Of a stretch of 64,000 bases of DNA, positions 33,020 to 40,978 are shown piece after piece (position 1 is the stretch's first letter; each line of letters starts with the position of its first letter). The translations under genes were made by a program, and so were the position numbers. The stretch comes from Streptomyces sp. NBC_00271 (GTDB taxonomy: Bacteria > Actinomycetota > Actinomycetes > Streptomycetales > Streptomycetaceae): contig NZ_CP108070.1 in NCBI RefSeq assembly GCF_036178845.1, positions 10,850,001-10,914,000 on the forward strand, in the 5' to 3' direction. The notes below the pieces were generated by a model. The model searched no databases. It was given only the letters and a program-made list of their open reading frames with translations, and was not told where the DNA came from.

Positions 33020-33089
33020 GACTGCCGGTGACCTTGTGCGTCCGGTGTCCGTCGGCTGCGGGTGACGGGGGCTGGTCGCGCAGGTCACC

Positions 33090-33106
33090 GCGCCCCTGAA
33101 GGGCGC
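33090..33106. terminator. hairpin between convergent kinase and regulator genes
   Basis: GCGCCC-CTGAA-GGGCGC, placed 9 bp before the regulator's stop codon and 71 bp after the kinase stop; it could terminate both transcripts. Confidence 0.5.
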
Positions 33107-33114
33107 TCCCGGGG

Positions 33115-33816
33115 TCAGCGAGTCTGGTGGTCGGCGGTGTCGGGGTGCTCCAACTGGCTGGCCAGGACCGCCGCCTGGACCCTGCGCTGGACGCCTAGTT
33201 TGGCCAGCAGCCGGGAGATGTGGTTCTTCACCGTCTTCTCGGACAGGTAGAGCTTCTTGCCGATCTCACGGTTGGTGAGCCCGTCCCCGATCAGCGTGAG
33301 GATGTCGCGCTCGCGGGGCGAGAGGCCGGCGAGTTCGGGAGCGAGTGCCGGGGCCTCGGTGGGGTCCGCGCGCAGGGACCGCATGAGCCGGGCCGTCGTC
33401 GTGGGGTCCAGCATCGACTGGCCGGAAGCCACGGTGCGGACCGCCGCGACCAGGTCGGAGCCCTTGATCTGCTTGAGCACGTACCCCGAGGCTCCGGCCA
33501 TGATCGCGTCGAGCAGGGCTTCCTCGTCGTCGAACGACGTCAGCATCAGACAGGCCAGCTCCGGCATCTGGCTGCGCAGCTCCCGGCAGACGCTGATCCC
33601 GTCGCCGTCCGGCAGGCGTACGTCCAGGACGGCCACGTCGGGCCGCAGCGCCGGGCCGCGCACCAGCGCGTGCTCGACGCTGCCCGCGTCGCCGACCACC
33701 GAGATGTCCGGCTCGGCTTCCAGGAGATCGGCCAGACCGCGGCGCACCACCTCGTGGTCGTCCAGCAGGAAGACCCGGATGGGGTTCCGTTCCGTGAAGG
33801 TGCGCGCCTCGGCCAT
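33115..33816 (-). CDS. osdR: NarL/FixJ response regulator, DevR/DosR/OsdR-like
   Basis: 233 aa. The receiver domain has the acidic pair in FLLDDHEVVRRGL, phospho-acceptor Asp65 in AVLDVRLPDGDG, the switch residue in LMLTSFDDEE and Lys in YVLKQIKGSDL. The C-terminal LuxR HTH reads LSPRERDILTLIGDGLTNRE followed by LYLSEKTVKNHISRLLAKLG, almost the DNA-recognition helix of M. tuberculosis DosR (KTVKN.VSRLLAKLG). This explains why boxes of the same 6-2-6 layout occur throughout the window. A perfect box (33905) lies 88 bp upstream, suggesting autoregulation. The partner is most likely the convergent kinase at 31259. The symbol osdR is used by analogy with the S. coelicolor regulator; orthology was not tested. 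Confidence 0.92.
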   Translation of the reverse strand: MAEARTFTERNPIRVFLLDDHEVVRRGLADLLEAEPDISVVGDAGSVEHALVRGPALRPDVAVLDVRLPDGDGISVCRELRSQMPELACLMLTSFDDEEALLDAIMAGASGYVLKQIKGSDLVAAVRTVASGQSMLDPTTTARLMRSLRADPTEAPALAPELAGLSPRERDILTLIGDGLTNREIGKKLYLSEKTVKNHISRLLAKLGVQRRVQAAVLASQLEHPDTADHQTR

Positions 33817-33904
33817 GAGGACCCCTTGTTCAGTTTCAGTGGTGGATTGCGGACCACGAGCGGGTTGTGACGACGATCATCACGCTCCGGGGCCGAACGC
33901 ACTA

Positions 33905-33918
33905 GGGCCGACCGGCCC
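33905..33918. promoter_or_regulatory. DosR/OsdR-like box, perfect (GGGCCG-AC-CGGCCC), regulator promoter
   Basis: 88 bp before the response regulator start at 33816. A half-conserved copy (GGGCCG-AA-CGCACT) sits at 33890-33903. It supports autoregulation by the encoded regulator. Confidence 0.7.
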
Positions 33919-33950
33919 AACTTGAGAGCGGTCCTGGAATCGACCGCCGG

Positions 33951-34613
33951 TCACCGCTCCTGCTGCCCGGACGGCCCTGTCAGTTCGAACTCGACGTCCA
34001 CCACACCTTCGACGGACCGCACCAGGCGCGCGGCCACGGGCACCAACGAGGTGTCCCGGACACGCCCGGTGAGGGTGACGACCCCGTCCTGCACCTGTAC
34101 CCGCACGGGTGCCGACGGCGCACGGAACAGATACGACACCACTTCGCGGCGCACCTCCTCGGCGATGTCCTCGTCGCCCCGCAGGAACACCTTCAGAAGG
34201 TCGCCGCGGCTGACGACGCCTTCCAGCAGGCCCATGTCGTCGACGACGGGGAGTCGCTTGACCTTGGCGTGCGCCATGGTCCGTGCGGCCTGCGCGAGAG
34301 TCGCGTTCGCCTGGACGGTGACGGCCGGGGCCGTCATCAGGTCCTCGGCGGTCACGGCGCCGGCCTTGGCGAGATCGGACAGTCGCCGCAGCTGCGTGTG
34401 CCGGTCCGGATCACTGTCGCGGAACTCCTCCTTGGGGAGCAGATCGGCCTCCGAGACCACGCCGATCACCCGGCCCTCGCCCTCCAGGACGGGCAGTGCG
34501 CTGACCTTCCACTGCTCCATCAACTGCACGATCTCTTTGAAGTTGGCCTTCCGGCCGATGGCGGCGACGGTGTGGGTCATCACGTCGCTGACGATGTGCG
34601 GGGTGCCGTGCAC
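33951..34613 (-). CDS. CBS-CBS-BON protein
   Basis: 220 aa, GTG start at 34613 directly after GAGGAGGC. CBS1 (about residues 6-60, VSALPVLEGEGRVIGVVSEA), CBS2 (about 88-142, VKRLPVVDDMGLLEGVVSRG) and a BON domain (about 150-212, VQVQDGVVTLTGRVRDTSLV) are all intact. It lies upstream of the response regulator on the same strand, and 28 bp downstream of the cyclic-nucleotide-binding gene, with which it is probably co-transcribed. Two adjacent genes encoding nucleotide-binding sensor domains next to the two-component pair suggest an energy-sensing layer on the regulon, which is inference. Confidence 0.9.
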   Translation of the reverse strand: MHGTPHIVSDVMTHTVAAIGRKANFKEIVQLMEQWKVSALPVLEGEGRVIGVVSEADLLPKEEFRDSDPDRHTQLRRLSDLAKAGAVTAEDLMTAPAVTVQANATLAQAARTMAHAKVKRLPVVDDMGLLEGVVSRGDLLKVFLRGDEDIAEEVRREVVSYLFRAPSAPVRVQVQDGVVTLTGRVRDTSLVPVAARLVRSVEGVVDVEFELTGPSGQQER

Positions 34614-34641
34614 GGTGCCTCCTCGGTGGATTGCGACGTGG

Positions 34642-35082
34642 TCAGCTGAGACTTCCGCTGCCGTAGGGCGCGTACATGTCCAACAGCCGGGTCCTGGCCG
34701 ATCGCAGTCGGCGGGCGACCGTGTCTCCCACCCACTGACTCACGGCCATTCCCAGCGCCGGATCGGCCTGACACATCTCGCGGACGGCTTCGGCGTCGAA
34801 CTCGTACGCGCGCACCGGACTCGTGGCCTCGGCGCCCAGGTGCCAGGTGTGCGGTCCGAACAGCCAGGACCAGCCGACGAGTTCGTTGTGCCCGACGGTC
34901 TCGATGAGGGCCGCGCGGCGGCCGGGCACGCGCATGTCGAGGGCCACCGTGCCGGTACGGATGATCCAGAACCGGTCCGCTCGCCGGCCCTCCTCGAACA
35001 GGCGGGTTCCCAGCGGGAACGACACCTCCCGGGCGACGTGCATCAGCCGCTCGCCGTGCTCGGCGGGCAATGCCCGCAACAT
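34642..35082 (-). CDS. cyclic-nucleotide-binding (CRP-like) domain protein, start region possibly frameshifted
   Basis: 146 aa from ATG 35082 (MLRALPAEHGERLMHVARE). The single domain is a cNMP beta-roll: SFPLGTRLFEEGRRADRFWI, LIETVGHNELVGWSWLFGPH and ATSPVRAYEFDAEAVREM. There is no C-terminal helix-turn-helix; it ends MYAPYGSGSLS, so it senses a ligand rather than binding DNA. The canonical phosphate-binding RxA/S is not evident, so cAMP binding is uncertain. A better ribosome site (GAGGAAGAGG) precedes ATG 35105, but that frame (MNASPLPAC) shifts out at a C-run near 35090; relatives would read MNAS..SSMLRALP continuously. A one-base indel or sequencing error is likely. The following CBS-BON gene is 28 bp away. 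Confidence 0.75.
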   Translation of the reverse strand: MLRALPAEHGERLMHVAREVSFPLGTRLFEEGRRADRFWIIRTGTVALDMRVPGRRAALIETVGHNELVGWSWLFGPHTWHLGAEATSPVRAYEFDAEAVREMCQADPALGMAVSQWVGDTVARRLRSARTRLLDMYAPYGSGSLS

Positions 35083-35189
35083 GCTGGAAGTGGGGAAGCG
35101 TTCATGATCGTGTCCTCTTCCTCGAGCTCCTCTTCCAGGAGCGCGACCCTGCCACCTCCAATCTCTGCTCCCGCCCCCCCTTCCACCAT

Positions 35190-35203
35190 GGGCCGAAGGG
35201 CCC
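35190..35203. promoter_or_regulatory. DosR/OsdR-like box, one mismatch (GGGCCG-AA-GGGCCC)
   Basis: 101 bp before the USP at 35304; first of a tandem pair. Probably drives the USP / PPDK / USP operon. Confidence 0.65.
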
Positions 35204-35210
35204 CTCGGAA

Positions 35211-35224
35211 GGGCCTGCCCGGCC
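35211..35224. promoter_or_regulatory. degenerate second box (GGGCCT-GC-CCGGCC)
   Basis: 21 bp after the first box, in the position that the GGGACCTGCGGCCC box takes before the other subfamily-A USPs. The following bases CCCTGCAC also match the 15721 site. Confidence 0.45.
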
Positions 35225-35303
35225 CCTGCACCCGGGCACGGCCCGGTATCAGGCTCGATGGGAGAAGAGGAATCCACCGGCATGCACGCAGGAGGTGCGG
35301 ACC

Positions 35304-36212
35304 ATGCTTCGACACGTCGCCGCGGGGATCGACGGTTCTCCCGAAGGCCTGGCCGCCGCGCACTGGGCGGCCAGGGAAGCCATGCGCCGGGGTACGGCGC
35401 TGCGCCTGGTGCACGCCTGGGAGTGGCAGCCGCGGCCGGCCCCGAGCGTCCCCGCGGACATGTCGCAGCGGTCCTGGGCCGAGGACATGCTGGCACAGAC
35501 GTCGGACAGCATGCGCGCCGCACACTTCGGCCTGCAGGTCATCACCCACTCGGTCGCCGATGCACCGGTCGGGGCCATGCTCGCGGCGGCCGAAGAGGCC
35601 GATCTGCTGGTCCTCGGCTCCCGCGGGATCAGCGGCGTCGCGGGCTTCCTGACCGGATCCGTGTCACAGCGCGTGGTCGCCAGGTCACTGCGCCCCGTGG
35701 TGCTGGTGCGGGCGGGGGAGTGCACCGCAGACGAGCACTTCTCGGCGGTGGACGGAATCTCCCCCGACGAGATACCCGAGACCCCGTACCGCGAGGTCGT
35801 GCTCGGCCTCGACACGGCCCGGCCGTGCGACGAACTGATCGAGTTCGCCTTCGACGCCGCCCGACGCCGTGCCACCCCGCTGCGCGTGGTCCATGTCTTC
35901 AGCGGTCCGCCCGCCTACGCGGCGATCGACAGGCTCGCCCCCGAGAACGGCCCCGAGCTGCTCGCCGAGCACGAGGGGGCCGTGGTCGCGACGCTTCGTC
36001 CCTGGTGCGAGAAGTTCCCCGAGGTCGCCGTGGCCGAGACCGTCACCGAAGGGCGGGCGGCCGGCGAGCTGATCCACGCTTCGGCCGGCGCCGCCCTTCT
36101 CGTGGTGGGTCGCAGGGTGCGCGAGACCCGGCTCGGCACCCACCTCGGCTCCGTCGCGCACGCCGTACTGCACCATGCGCCGTGCCCCGTCGCCGTCGTC
36201 CCGCACGCCTGA
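35304..36212 (+). CDS. universal stress protein, tandem UspA domains (subfamily A)
   Basis: 302 aa; ATG 35304 after GGAGGTGCGG. Domain 1: AAGIDGSPEGLAAAHWAARE to GSRGISGVAGFLTGS, an intact G-2x-G-9x-GS ATP motif; domain 2 (about 160-302): VVLGLDTARPCDELIEFAFD to VVGRRVRETRLGTHLGSV. Same subfamily as the genes at 15807 and 39840, including W.W..P after VHAW. A tandem regulatory pair precedes it. The stop is 21 bp before PPDK, so it is probably co-transcribed with PPDK and the next USP. The closeness of an ATP-binding USP and an ATP/AMP-cycling dikinase is notable, but no direct link is shown. Confidence 0.92.
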   Translation: MLRHVAAGIDGSPEGLAAAHWAAREAMRRGTALRLVHAWEWQPRPAPSVPADMSQRSWAEDMLAQTSDSMRAAHFGLQVITHSVADAPVGAMLAAAEEADLLVLGSRGISGVAGFLTGSVSQRVVARSLRPVVLVRAGECTADEHFSAVDGISPDEIPETPYREVVLGLDTARPCDELIEFAFDAARRRATPLRVVHVFSGPPAYAAIDRLAPENGPELLAEHEGAVVATLRPWCEKFPEVAVAETVTEGRAAGELIHASAGAALLVVGRRVRETRLGTHLGSVAHAVLHHAPCPVAVVPHA

Positions 36213-36233
36213 ACAGCCCGGAGGATGAGACAG

Positions 36234-38864
36234 ATGGCCGACTACGTGTACGAGTTCTCCCAGGGCGGCCGTGACATGGCGGACCTGCTCGGCGGCAAGG
36301 GAGCCAACCTGGCGGAGATGACCCGGCTGGGACTGCCGGTACCGCCCGGCTTCACCGTCACCACCGATGCCTGTCGGGAGTACCTGGCCACCGGCGAGGA
36401 GCCGGGAGAACTGGCCGCCCAGGTCGCGCACGCACTGGTGGAGCTGGAACGAGGCACCGGACGCGAGCTGGGCGGCCGTGACAACCCCCTGCTGCTGTCC
36501 GTGCGTTCGGGCAGCAAGTTCTCGATGCCCGGGATGATGGAGACGATCCTGGACATCGGCCTCGGCGACGCATCCGTCCTCGGACTCGCCAAGGCCACCG
36601 GCAGCGAGCGCTTCGCATGGGATTCGTACCGCCGCCTCCTCCAGATGTACGGCCGCACGGTGCTCGGCATCGCCCCGGAACTGTTCGACCGGCGCGGGAG
36701 CACCGACGACCCCGCCCGGCTCGTCGAGGACTACAAGCAGGTGATCCGGGACGCGACGGGAGAGGAGTTCCCGCAGGACCCCGGCGCGCAGCTGTACCGC
36801 TCGATCCGGGCGGTCTTCCGCTCCTGGAACAGCGAGCGCGCCCGCCTCTACCGCCGCCGCGAACACATATCCGACGACCTGGGCACCGCCGTCAACATCC
36901 AGGTCATGGTGTTCGGCAACCTCGGTCCGGACTCCGGCACGGGAGTCGCCTTCACGCGCGACCCGGCCACCGGCGCCCGTGGTGTGTACGGCGACTACCT
37001 GCAGGACGCCCAGGGCGAGGACGTCGTGGCCGGCATCCGCAACGCCGTGCCACTCGCCGAACTGGAACGGCTCGACCCGTTCTCGTACCGGCAACTCATC
37101 GACCACATGAGCACGTTGGAACACCACTACCGCGACCTGTGCGACATCGAGTTCACCATCGAGCGGGGCACGCTCTGGATGCTCCAGACCCGGGTCGGCA
37201 AGCGCACCGCCGAGGCCGCCTTCCGTATCGCCGAGGCACTCGTCGACGAGGAACTGATCGGCGAGGACGAAGCGCTCGCCCGGGTCTCGGGCGCACAGCT
37301 CGCCCGCCTGATGTTCCCCCGCTTCGAAGCACACGTCGAGACGAAGCCGCTCGCCCACGGCGTCCCCGCATCCCCGGGCGCCGCAGTCGGAGCGATCGCC
37401 TTCGACTCGGCCGAGGCGGTGCGGCGCGCCGCGACGGGGGAGAAGGTGATCCTCGTGCGCCGGGAGACCACCCCCGACGACCTGCCCGGGATGGTCGCGG
37501 CCGAGGCCGTGCTCACCAGCCGTGGCGGCAAGACCAGCCACGCGGCCGTGGTGGCGCGCGGCATGGGCAAGGTGTGCGTGTGCGGCGCCGAGGAACTCAC
37601 GGTGGACGTCGAGGCACGGACGCTCACCGCACCCGACCGGACCGTGCTCGCCGAAGGCACGGTGCTCTCCGTGGACGGCACGGCGGGCACGGTCCACCTC
37701 GGGGCACTGCCGCTGACCGACTCGCCGGTGGGCCGCTTCCTGGACACCGGGGAACGCGACGGGGTACTGACCGAGGCCGTGGCCCGCACTCTCGAACACG
37801 CCGACTCCGTAAGCCGCCTGGGGGTGCGTGCCAACGCCGACACCCCCGAGGACGCGGCCCGCGCCCGCCGTTACGGAGCCGAGGGGATCGGCCTGTGCCG
37901 CACCGAGCACATGTTCCTCGGCGAGCGGCGCGCCCTGGTCGAGGCGATGATCCTCGCCGAGGACGAGACCGGGCGGCGCGCCGCCCTGGACGAGCTGCTG
38001 CCGCTCCAGCGGGCCGACTTCGCCGGCATCCTGGCCGCGATGGACGGGCTGCCGGTGACGATCCGGCTGATCGACCCACCGCTGCACGAGTTCCTGCCCG
38101 ACCGCACCGAACTCGCCGTCCGTGTCGCCACCCACCCCACCGCGCACGACCGGCGCCTGCTGGCCGCCGTGGAGCGCATGCACGAGAACAACCCGATGCT
38201 CGGGCTGCGCGGCGTGCGCCTCGGACTCGTCGTCCCCGGGCTGGTCGAGATGCAGGTACGGGCGATCGCCGAAGCCGTCGTGGAGCGGCTGCGGGACGGG
38301 GGCGACCCCCGGGCCGAGATCATGGTTCCGCTGGTGGGCACGGTCGAGGAGCTGCGGATCGTACGGGCGGCAGCGGAGCGCGTACTCGCCGAGGTGTCGA
38401 AGGCTTCCGGATTCACGGTCGACTGTCCCATCGGCACGATGATCGAACTGCCCCGTGCCGCGCTGACCGCCGGCCGGATCGCCGAGGCCGCCGATTTCTT
38501 CTCCTTCGGCACCAACGATCTGACGCAGACGGCGTGGGGACTGTCCCGTGACGACGTGGAGGCGTCCTTCTTCCCCGCCTACCTCGCCCAGGGCGTCTTC
38601 GCCACCTCGCCCTTCGAGACCCTCGACCGGGACGGCGTCGGCCGACTGGTCCGGATCGCCGTCGAGGAGGGCCGCGCGACGAACCCGACCCTGAAGATCG
38701 GCGTCTGCGGCGAACACGGCGGCGACCCGGACTCCATCCACTTCTTCCACGACACCGGCCTCGACTACGTCTCCTGCTCGCCGTTCCGTGTTCCCGCCGC
38801 CCGCCTGGAAGCTGGCCGCGCGGCACTGGCGAACCGGGCCGACGGGGCGTCCGCGGCCACCTAG
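36234..38864 (+). CDS. ppdK: pyruvate, phosphate dikinase
   Basis: 876 aa, full length. ATG 36234 chosen (GGAGG nine bases upstream); an ATG at 36225 abuts the ribosome site. The N-terminal ATP-grasp domain has LLGGKGANLAEMTRLGLPVP and SVRSGSKFSMPGMMETILDI; the phosphohistidine domain has GGKTSHAAVVARGMGKVCV; the C-terminal TIM-barrel ends GVCGEHGGDPDSIHFF with the catalytic Cys. The enzyme reversibly converts ATP, pyruvate and phosphate to PEP, AMP and pyrophosphate. In the glycolytic direction it yields ATP from PEP using pyrophosphate, giving extra ATP under energy limitation. It lies between two USP genes, probably in one transcript. Confidence 0.96.
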   Translation: MADYVYEFSQGGRDMADLLGGKGANLAEMTRLGLPVPPGFTVTTDACREYLATGEEPGELAAQVAHALVELERGTGRELGGRDNPLLLSVRSGSKFSMPGMMETILDIGLGDASVLGLAKATGSERFAWDSYRRLLQMYGRTVLGIAPELFDRRGSTDDPARLVEDYKQVIRDATGEEFPQDPGAQLYRSIRAVFRSWNSERARLYRRREHISDDLGTAVNIQVMVFGNLGPDSGTGVAFTRDPATGARGVYGDYLQDAQGEDVVAGIRNAVPLAELERLDPFSYRQLIDHMSTLEHHYRDLCDIEFTIERGTLWMLQTRVGKRTAEAAFRIAEALVDEELIGEDEALARVSGAQLARLMFPRFEAHVETKPLAHGVPASPGAAVGAIAFDSAEAVRRAATGEKVILVRRETTPDDLPGMVAAEAVLTSRGGKTSHAAVVARGMGKVCVCGAEELTVDVEARTLTAPDRTVLAEGTVLSVDGTAGTVHLGALPLTDSPVGRFLDTGERDGVLTEAVARTLEHADSVSRLGVRANADTPEDAARARRYGAEGIGLCRTEHMFLGERRALVEAMILAEDETGRRAALDELLPLQRADFAGILAAMDGLPVTIRLIDPPLHEFLPDRTELAVRVATHPTAHDRRLLAAVERMHENNPMLGLRGVRLGLVVPGLVEMQVRAIAEAVVERLRDGGDPRAEIMVPLVGTVEELRIVRAAAERVLAEVSKASGFTVDCPIGTMIELPRAALTAGRIAEAADFFSFGTNDLTQTAWGLSRDDVEASFFPAYLAQGVFATSPFETLDRDGVGRLVRIAVEEGRATNPTLKIGVCGEHGGDPDSIHFFHDTGLDYVSCSPFRVPAARLEAGRAALANRADGASAAT

Positions 38865-38892
38865 ACAACACCGACCAAGGGGAGGGAAAGAC

Positions 38893-39711
38893 ATGACCAC
38901 CCGTCATGTGACCGTCGGCGTGGACGGCACGCTCATCGCCGTAAGGGCGCTGGACCGGGCCGCCGAGGAAGCGGTGCTGCGCGGCGCCCTGCTGGACATC
39001 GTGTACGCCGTGCCCGACCTCGACGAGGCCGGGCCGGTCCTGGCGTCCGCGGCGGCCCGGGTACGCCGGCGGCACCCCGGCCTGCCCGTCACGGCCTCCG
39101 CCTTCGAGGGCGGACCGGTCCAGGCGCTCGCTCAGCACGGCTGGGGCGCCGAACTCACCGTGGTCGGCACACGAGGGCTCGGCGGTGTCGCCGGCTTACT
39201 GTTCGGCTCGGTGAGCCTGCGGCTGGCCGCGCGGACGCGCGGTCCGCTGCTCGTCGTGCGGGGGAACCATCAGTCAGCCCGCCGCGGTGAGGTGGTGCTC
39301 GGCATGGAAAGTGACGCCGACGCGGATGCCGCGGCATACGCCTTCGCGGAGGCGGCGCGCCGCGGGGTCCGGCTGAGTGTGCTGGACGCCGCGGCCTCCC
39401 GGCGCCCGGCGCTCGCACCACCGGCCCTGGTTCCCGCGGATCGGGGGCGGGACGATGCCGTCGTGCGAGTACCGACCGAACAGGCTGTACCGCGCCGTGC
39501 GGTTGCCGGGCTGCGGCAGCGCTATCCCCAGGTCGAGGTGGAGTTCCGCACATGCGACTCCAGCCGGGTGCACTCGCTGCTGGAGGCGAGCCGCGAAGCC
39601 GCCGTCGTGGTGGTCGGTACCCACGGACACGCCCACCGCATCGGCCCCCAACCGGGCCCGGTCACCACCGCCCTGCTGCACCACTCCCACTGCCCGGTCG
39701 CGATCGTCTGA
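38893..39711 (+). CDS. universal stress protein, tandem UspA domains, short form
   Basis: 272 aa, ATG 38893 after GGGGAGGG, 28 bp after PPDK. Domain 1 (1-125) starts HVTVGVDGTLIAVRALDRAA, has a shortened middle, and keeps GTRGLGGVAGLLFGS (G-2x-G-9x-GS). Domain 2 (about 132-272) starts VVLGMESDADADAAAYAFAE and ends VVGTHGHAHRIGPQPGPV with a Gly-rich loop that differs from the standard motif. ATP binding by domain 1 is predicted. It is the third gene of the USP-PPDK-USP unit. Divergence from the other subfamilies suggests a separate lineage rather than a recent copy. Confidence 0.88.
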   Translation: MTTRHVTVGVDGTLIAVRALDRAAEEAVLRGALLDIVYAVPDLDEAGPVLASAAARVRRRHPGLPVTASAFEGGPVQALAQHGWGAELTVVGTRGLGGVAGLLFGSVSLRLAARTRGPLLVVRGNHQSARRGEVVLGMESDADADAAAYAFAEAARRGVRLSVLDAAASRRPALAPPALVPADRGRDDAVVRVPTEQAVPRRAVAGLRQRYPQVEVEFRTCDSSRVHSLLEASREAAVVVVGTHGHAHRIGPQPGPVTTALLHHSHCPVAIV

Positions 39712-39746
39712 ACGGACCCTCGCGGGAGAACGGGGCACGTACGGAT

Positions 39747-39760
39747 GGGCCGTTCGGCCC
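39747..39760. promoter_or_regulatory. DosR/OsdR-like box, perfect (GGGCCG-TT-CGGCCC)
   Basis: First of a tandem pair, 80 bp before the USP at 39840. Confidence 0.7.
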
Positions 39761-39766
39761 CGGGCC

Positions 39767-39780
39767 GGGACCTGCGGCCC
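39767..39780. promoter_or_regulatory. secondary box (GGGACC-TG-CGGCCC)
   Basis: Exactly 20 bp after the perfect box and identical to the 14-mer at 15721. Confidence 0.65.
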
Positions 39781-39839
39781 CTCCTGACGTGAGCCTGCCA
39801 CCCGGAGACTGAGTCACATCCCCCTGAGGAGGTCCGCAC

Positions 39840-40721
39840 ATGTCCCGCAACGTCACCGTCGGTCTGGACGGTTCGCCCGAGAGTCTCGCAGCCGCAGACT
39901 GGGCCGCCCACGAGGCGCTGCTGCGCGACGCGCCCCTGCGCCTCGTGCACGCCTGGCAGTGGCAGCCCTACACGTACTCCCCGCTCGCGGGCGCCTCCGT
40001 GCCGCCCATGGACGACCCGCGGAGCGAGTGGGCCGAGCGCCTGCCGCGGGAGACCGCCGCCCGCCTTGCCGAACGCCACCCCGGCCTGCACATCTCTGCC
40101 GAGCGGATCCCGGAGCAGCCCGTCACCGCGCTGCTGGCCGCCGCCGAGGAGGCCGATCTCCTGGTACTCGGTTCCCGGGGCCTTGGCGGAGTCACCGGGT
40201 TCATCGTCGGCTCCGTGGCACTCGCCGTCGTGGCCAGGACCGAGCGACCGGTCGTCCTCGTACGTGCCGGTGAACGTGTCTCGGACGACCACCTGAAGGG
40301 CGGTGTCGTGCTCGGCCTCGACCTGGAGCGCCCGGACGGTTCCCTGATCGGTTTCGCGTTCGAAGCCGCGTCTCGGCGCGGTCGGAACCTTCGCGTCGTC
40401 CACGGATGGAGTCTGCCGTCCTCCTACGGCTACGGCGGAGCCTTCGACCTCGACCTCAACGCGGAGCTGCACGCGCAGATCCGGCACAACATGATCGAGG
40501 TACTGCGGCCCTGGCGGGAGAAGTTCCCCGGCGTCGAGGTGAACGAGCAGGCGGTGGTCGGCAGCGCGGGCTCCCACCTGGTCGACGCCTCCAGGGACGC
40601 GACACTGGTCGTGGTCGGGCGTCGCAACCGGCGTACGCCGGTCGGTCCGCACATCGGACCGGTGACGCAAGCGGTCCTGCACCATGCCGCCGCCCCGGTG
40701 GCGGTGGTGCCGCACGACTGA
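39840..40721 (+). CDS. universal stress protein, tandem UspA domains (subfamily A)
   Basis: 293 aa, ATG 39840 after TGAGGAGG. Closest to the USP at 15807: both start with VTVGLDGSPES, have 293 residues and share HIGPVT.AVLHHA.APVAVVPHD at the end, so they are recent paralogues that also share the paired promoter boxes. Domain 1 has GSRGLGGVTGFIVGS (intact ATP motif); domain 2 has GLDLERPDGSLIGFAFEAAS and GRRNRRTPVGPHIGP. It is monocistronic, followed by a hairpin at 40832. Which ligand or partner it has is unknown. Confidence 0.92.
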   Translation: MSRNVTVGLDGSPESLAAADWAAHEALLRDAPLRLVHAWQWQPYTYSPLAGASVPPMDDPRSEWAERLPRETAARLAERHPGLHISAERIPEQPVTALLAAAEEADLLVLGSRGLGGVTGFIVGSVALAVVARTERPVVLVRAGERVSDDHLKGGVVLGLDLERPDGSLIGFAFEAASRRGRNLRVVHGWSLPSSYGYGGAFDLDLNAELHAQIRHNMIEVLRPWREKFPGVEVNEQAVVGSAGSHLVDASRDATLVVVGRRNRRTPVGPHIGPVTQAVLHHAAAPVAVVPHD

Positions 40722-40831
40722 CCGGGCACACGGTGGCGGTCAGGAGCGAGTGAGCCTGCGCCCGTGACTTCTGAAACACGTCCCGGCCGCGGATGGCGGT
40801 GGTCCAGGAGGGCGTGCGTGTGAGGGAAGAA

Positions 40832-40854
40832 CCACGGGCCCCACGCTCCCGTGG
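40832..40854. terminator. hairpin in the convergent spacer between two USP genes
   Basis: CCACGGG and CCCGTGG arms around a 9-nt loop, between the stops at 40721 (plus) and 40979 (minus). The rest of this 257-bp spacer shows no gene. Confidence 0.45.
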
Positions 40855-40978
40855 CGCGGCGCACACGGAACCGGAGAAGCAGCCGGGTCGGGAGGTTGAC
40901 GAGGTGTACCCATGGCCGAGAGTGCAGAGCGATTCAGGCAACTGTTCGGCAGCGGGGTCGTAGCCCGTGCGGTGACAC

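Noticed and set aside
35685..38900. A 1071-codon antisense frame opposite PPDK
   Set aside because: Explained by the third-position bias of ppdK; no start signal or motif.
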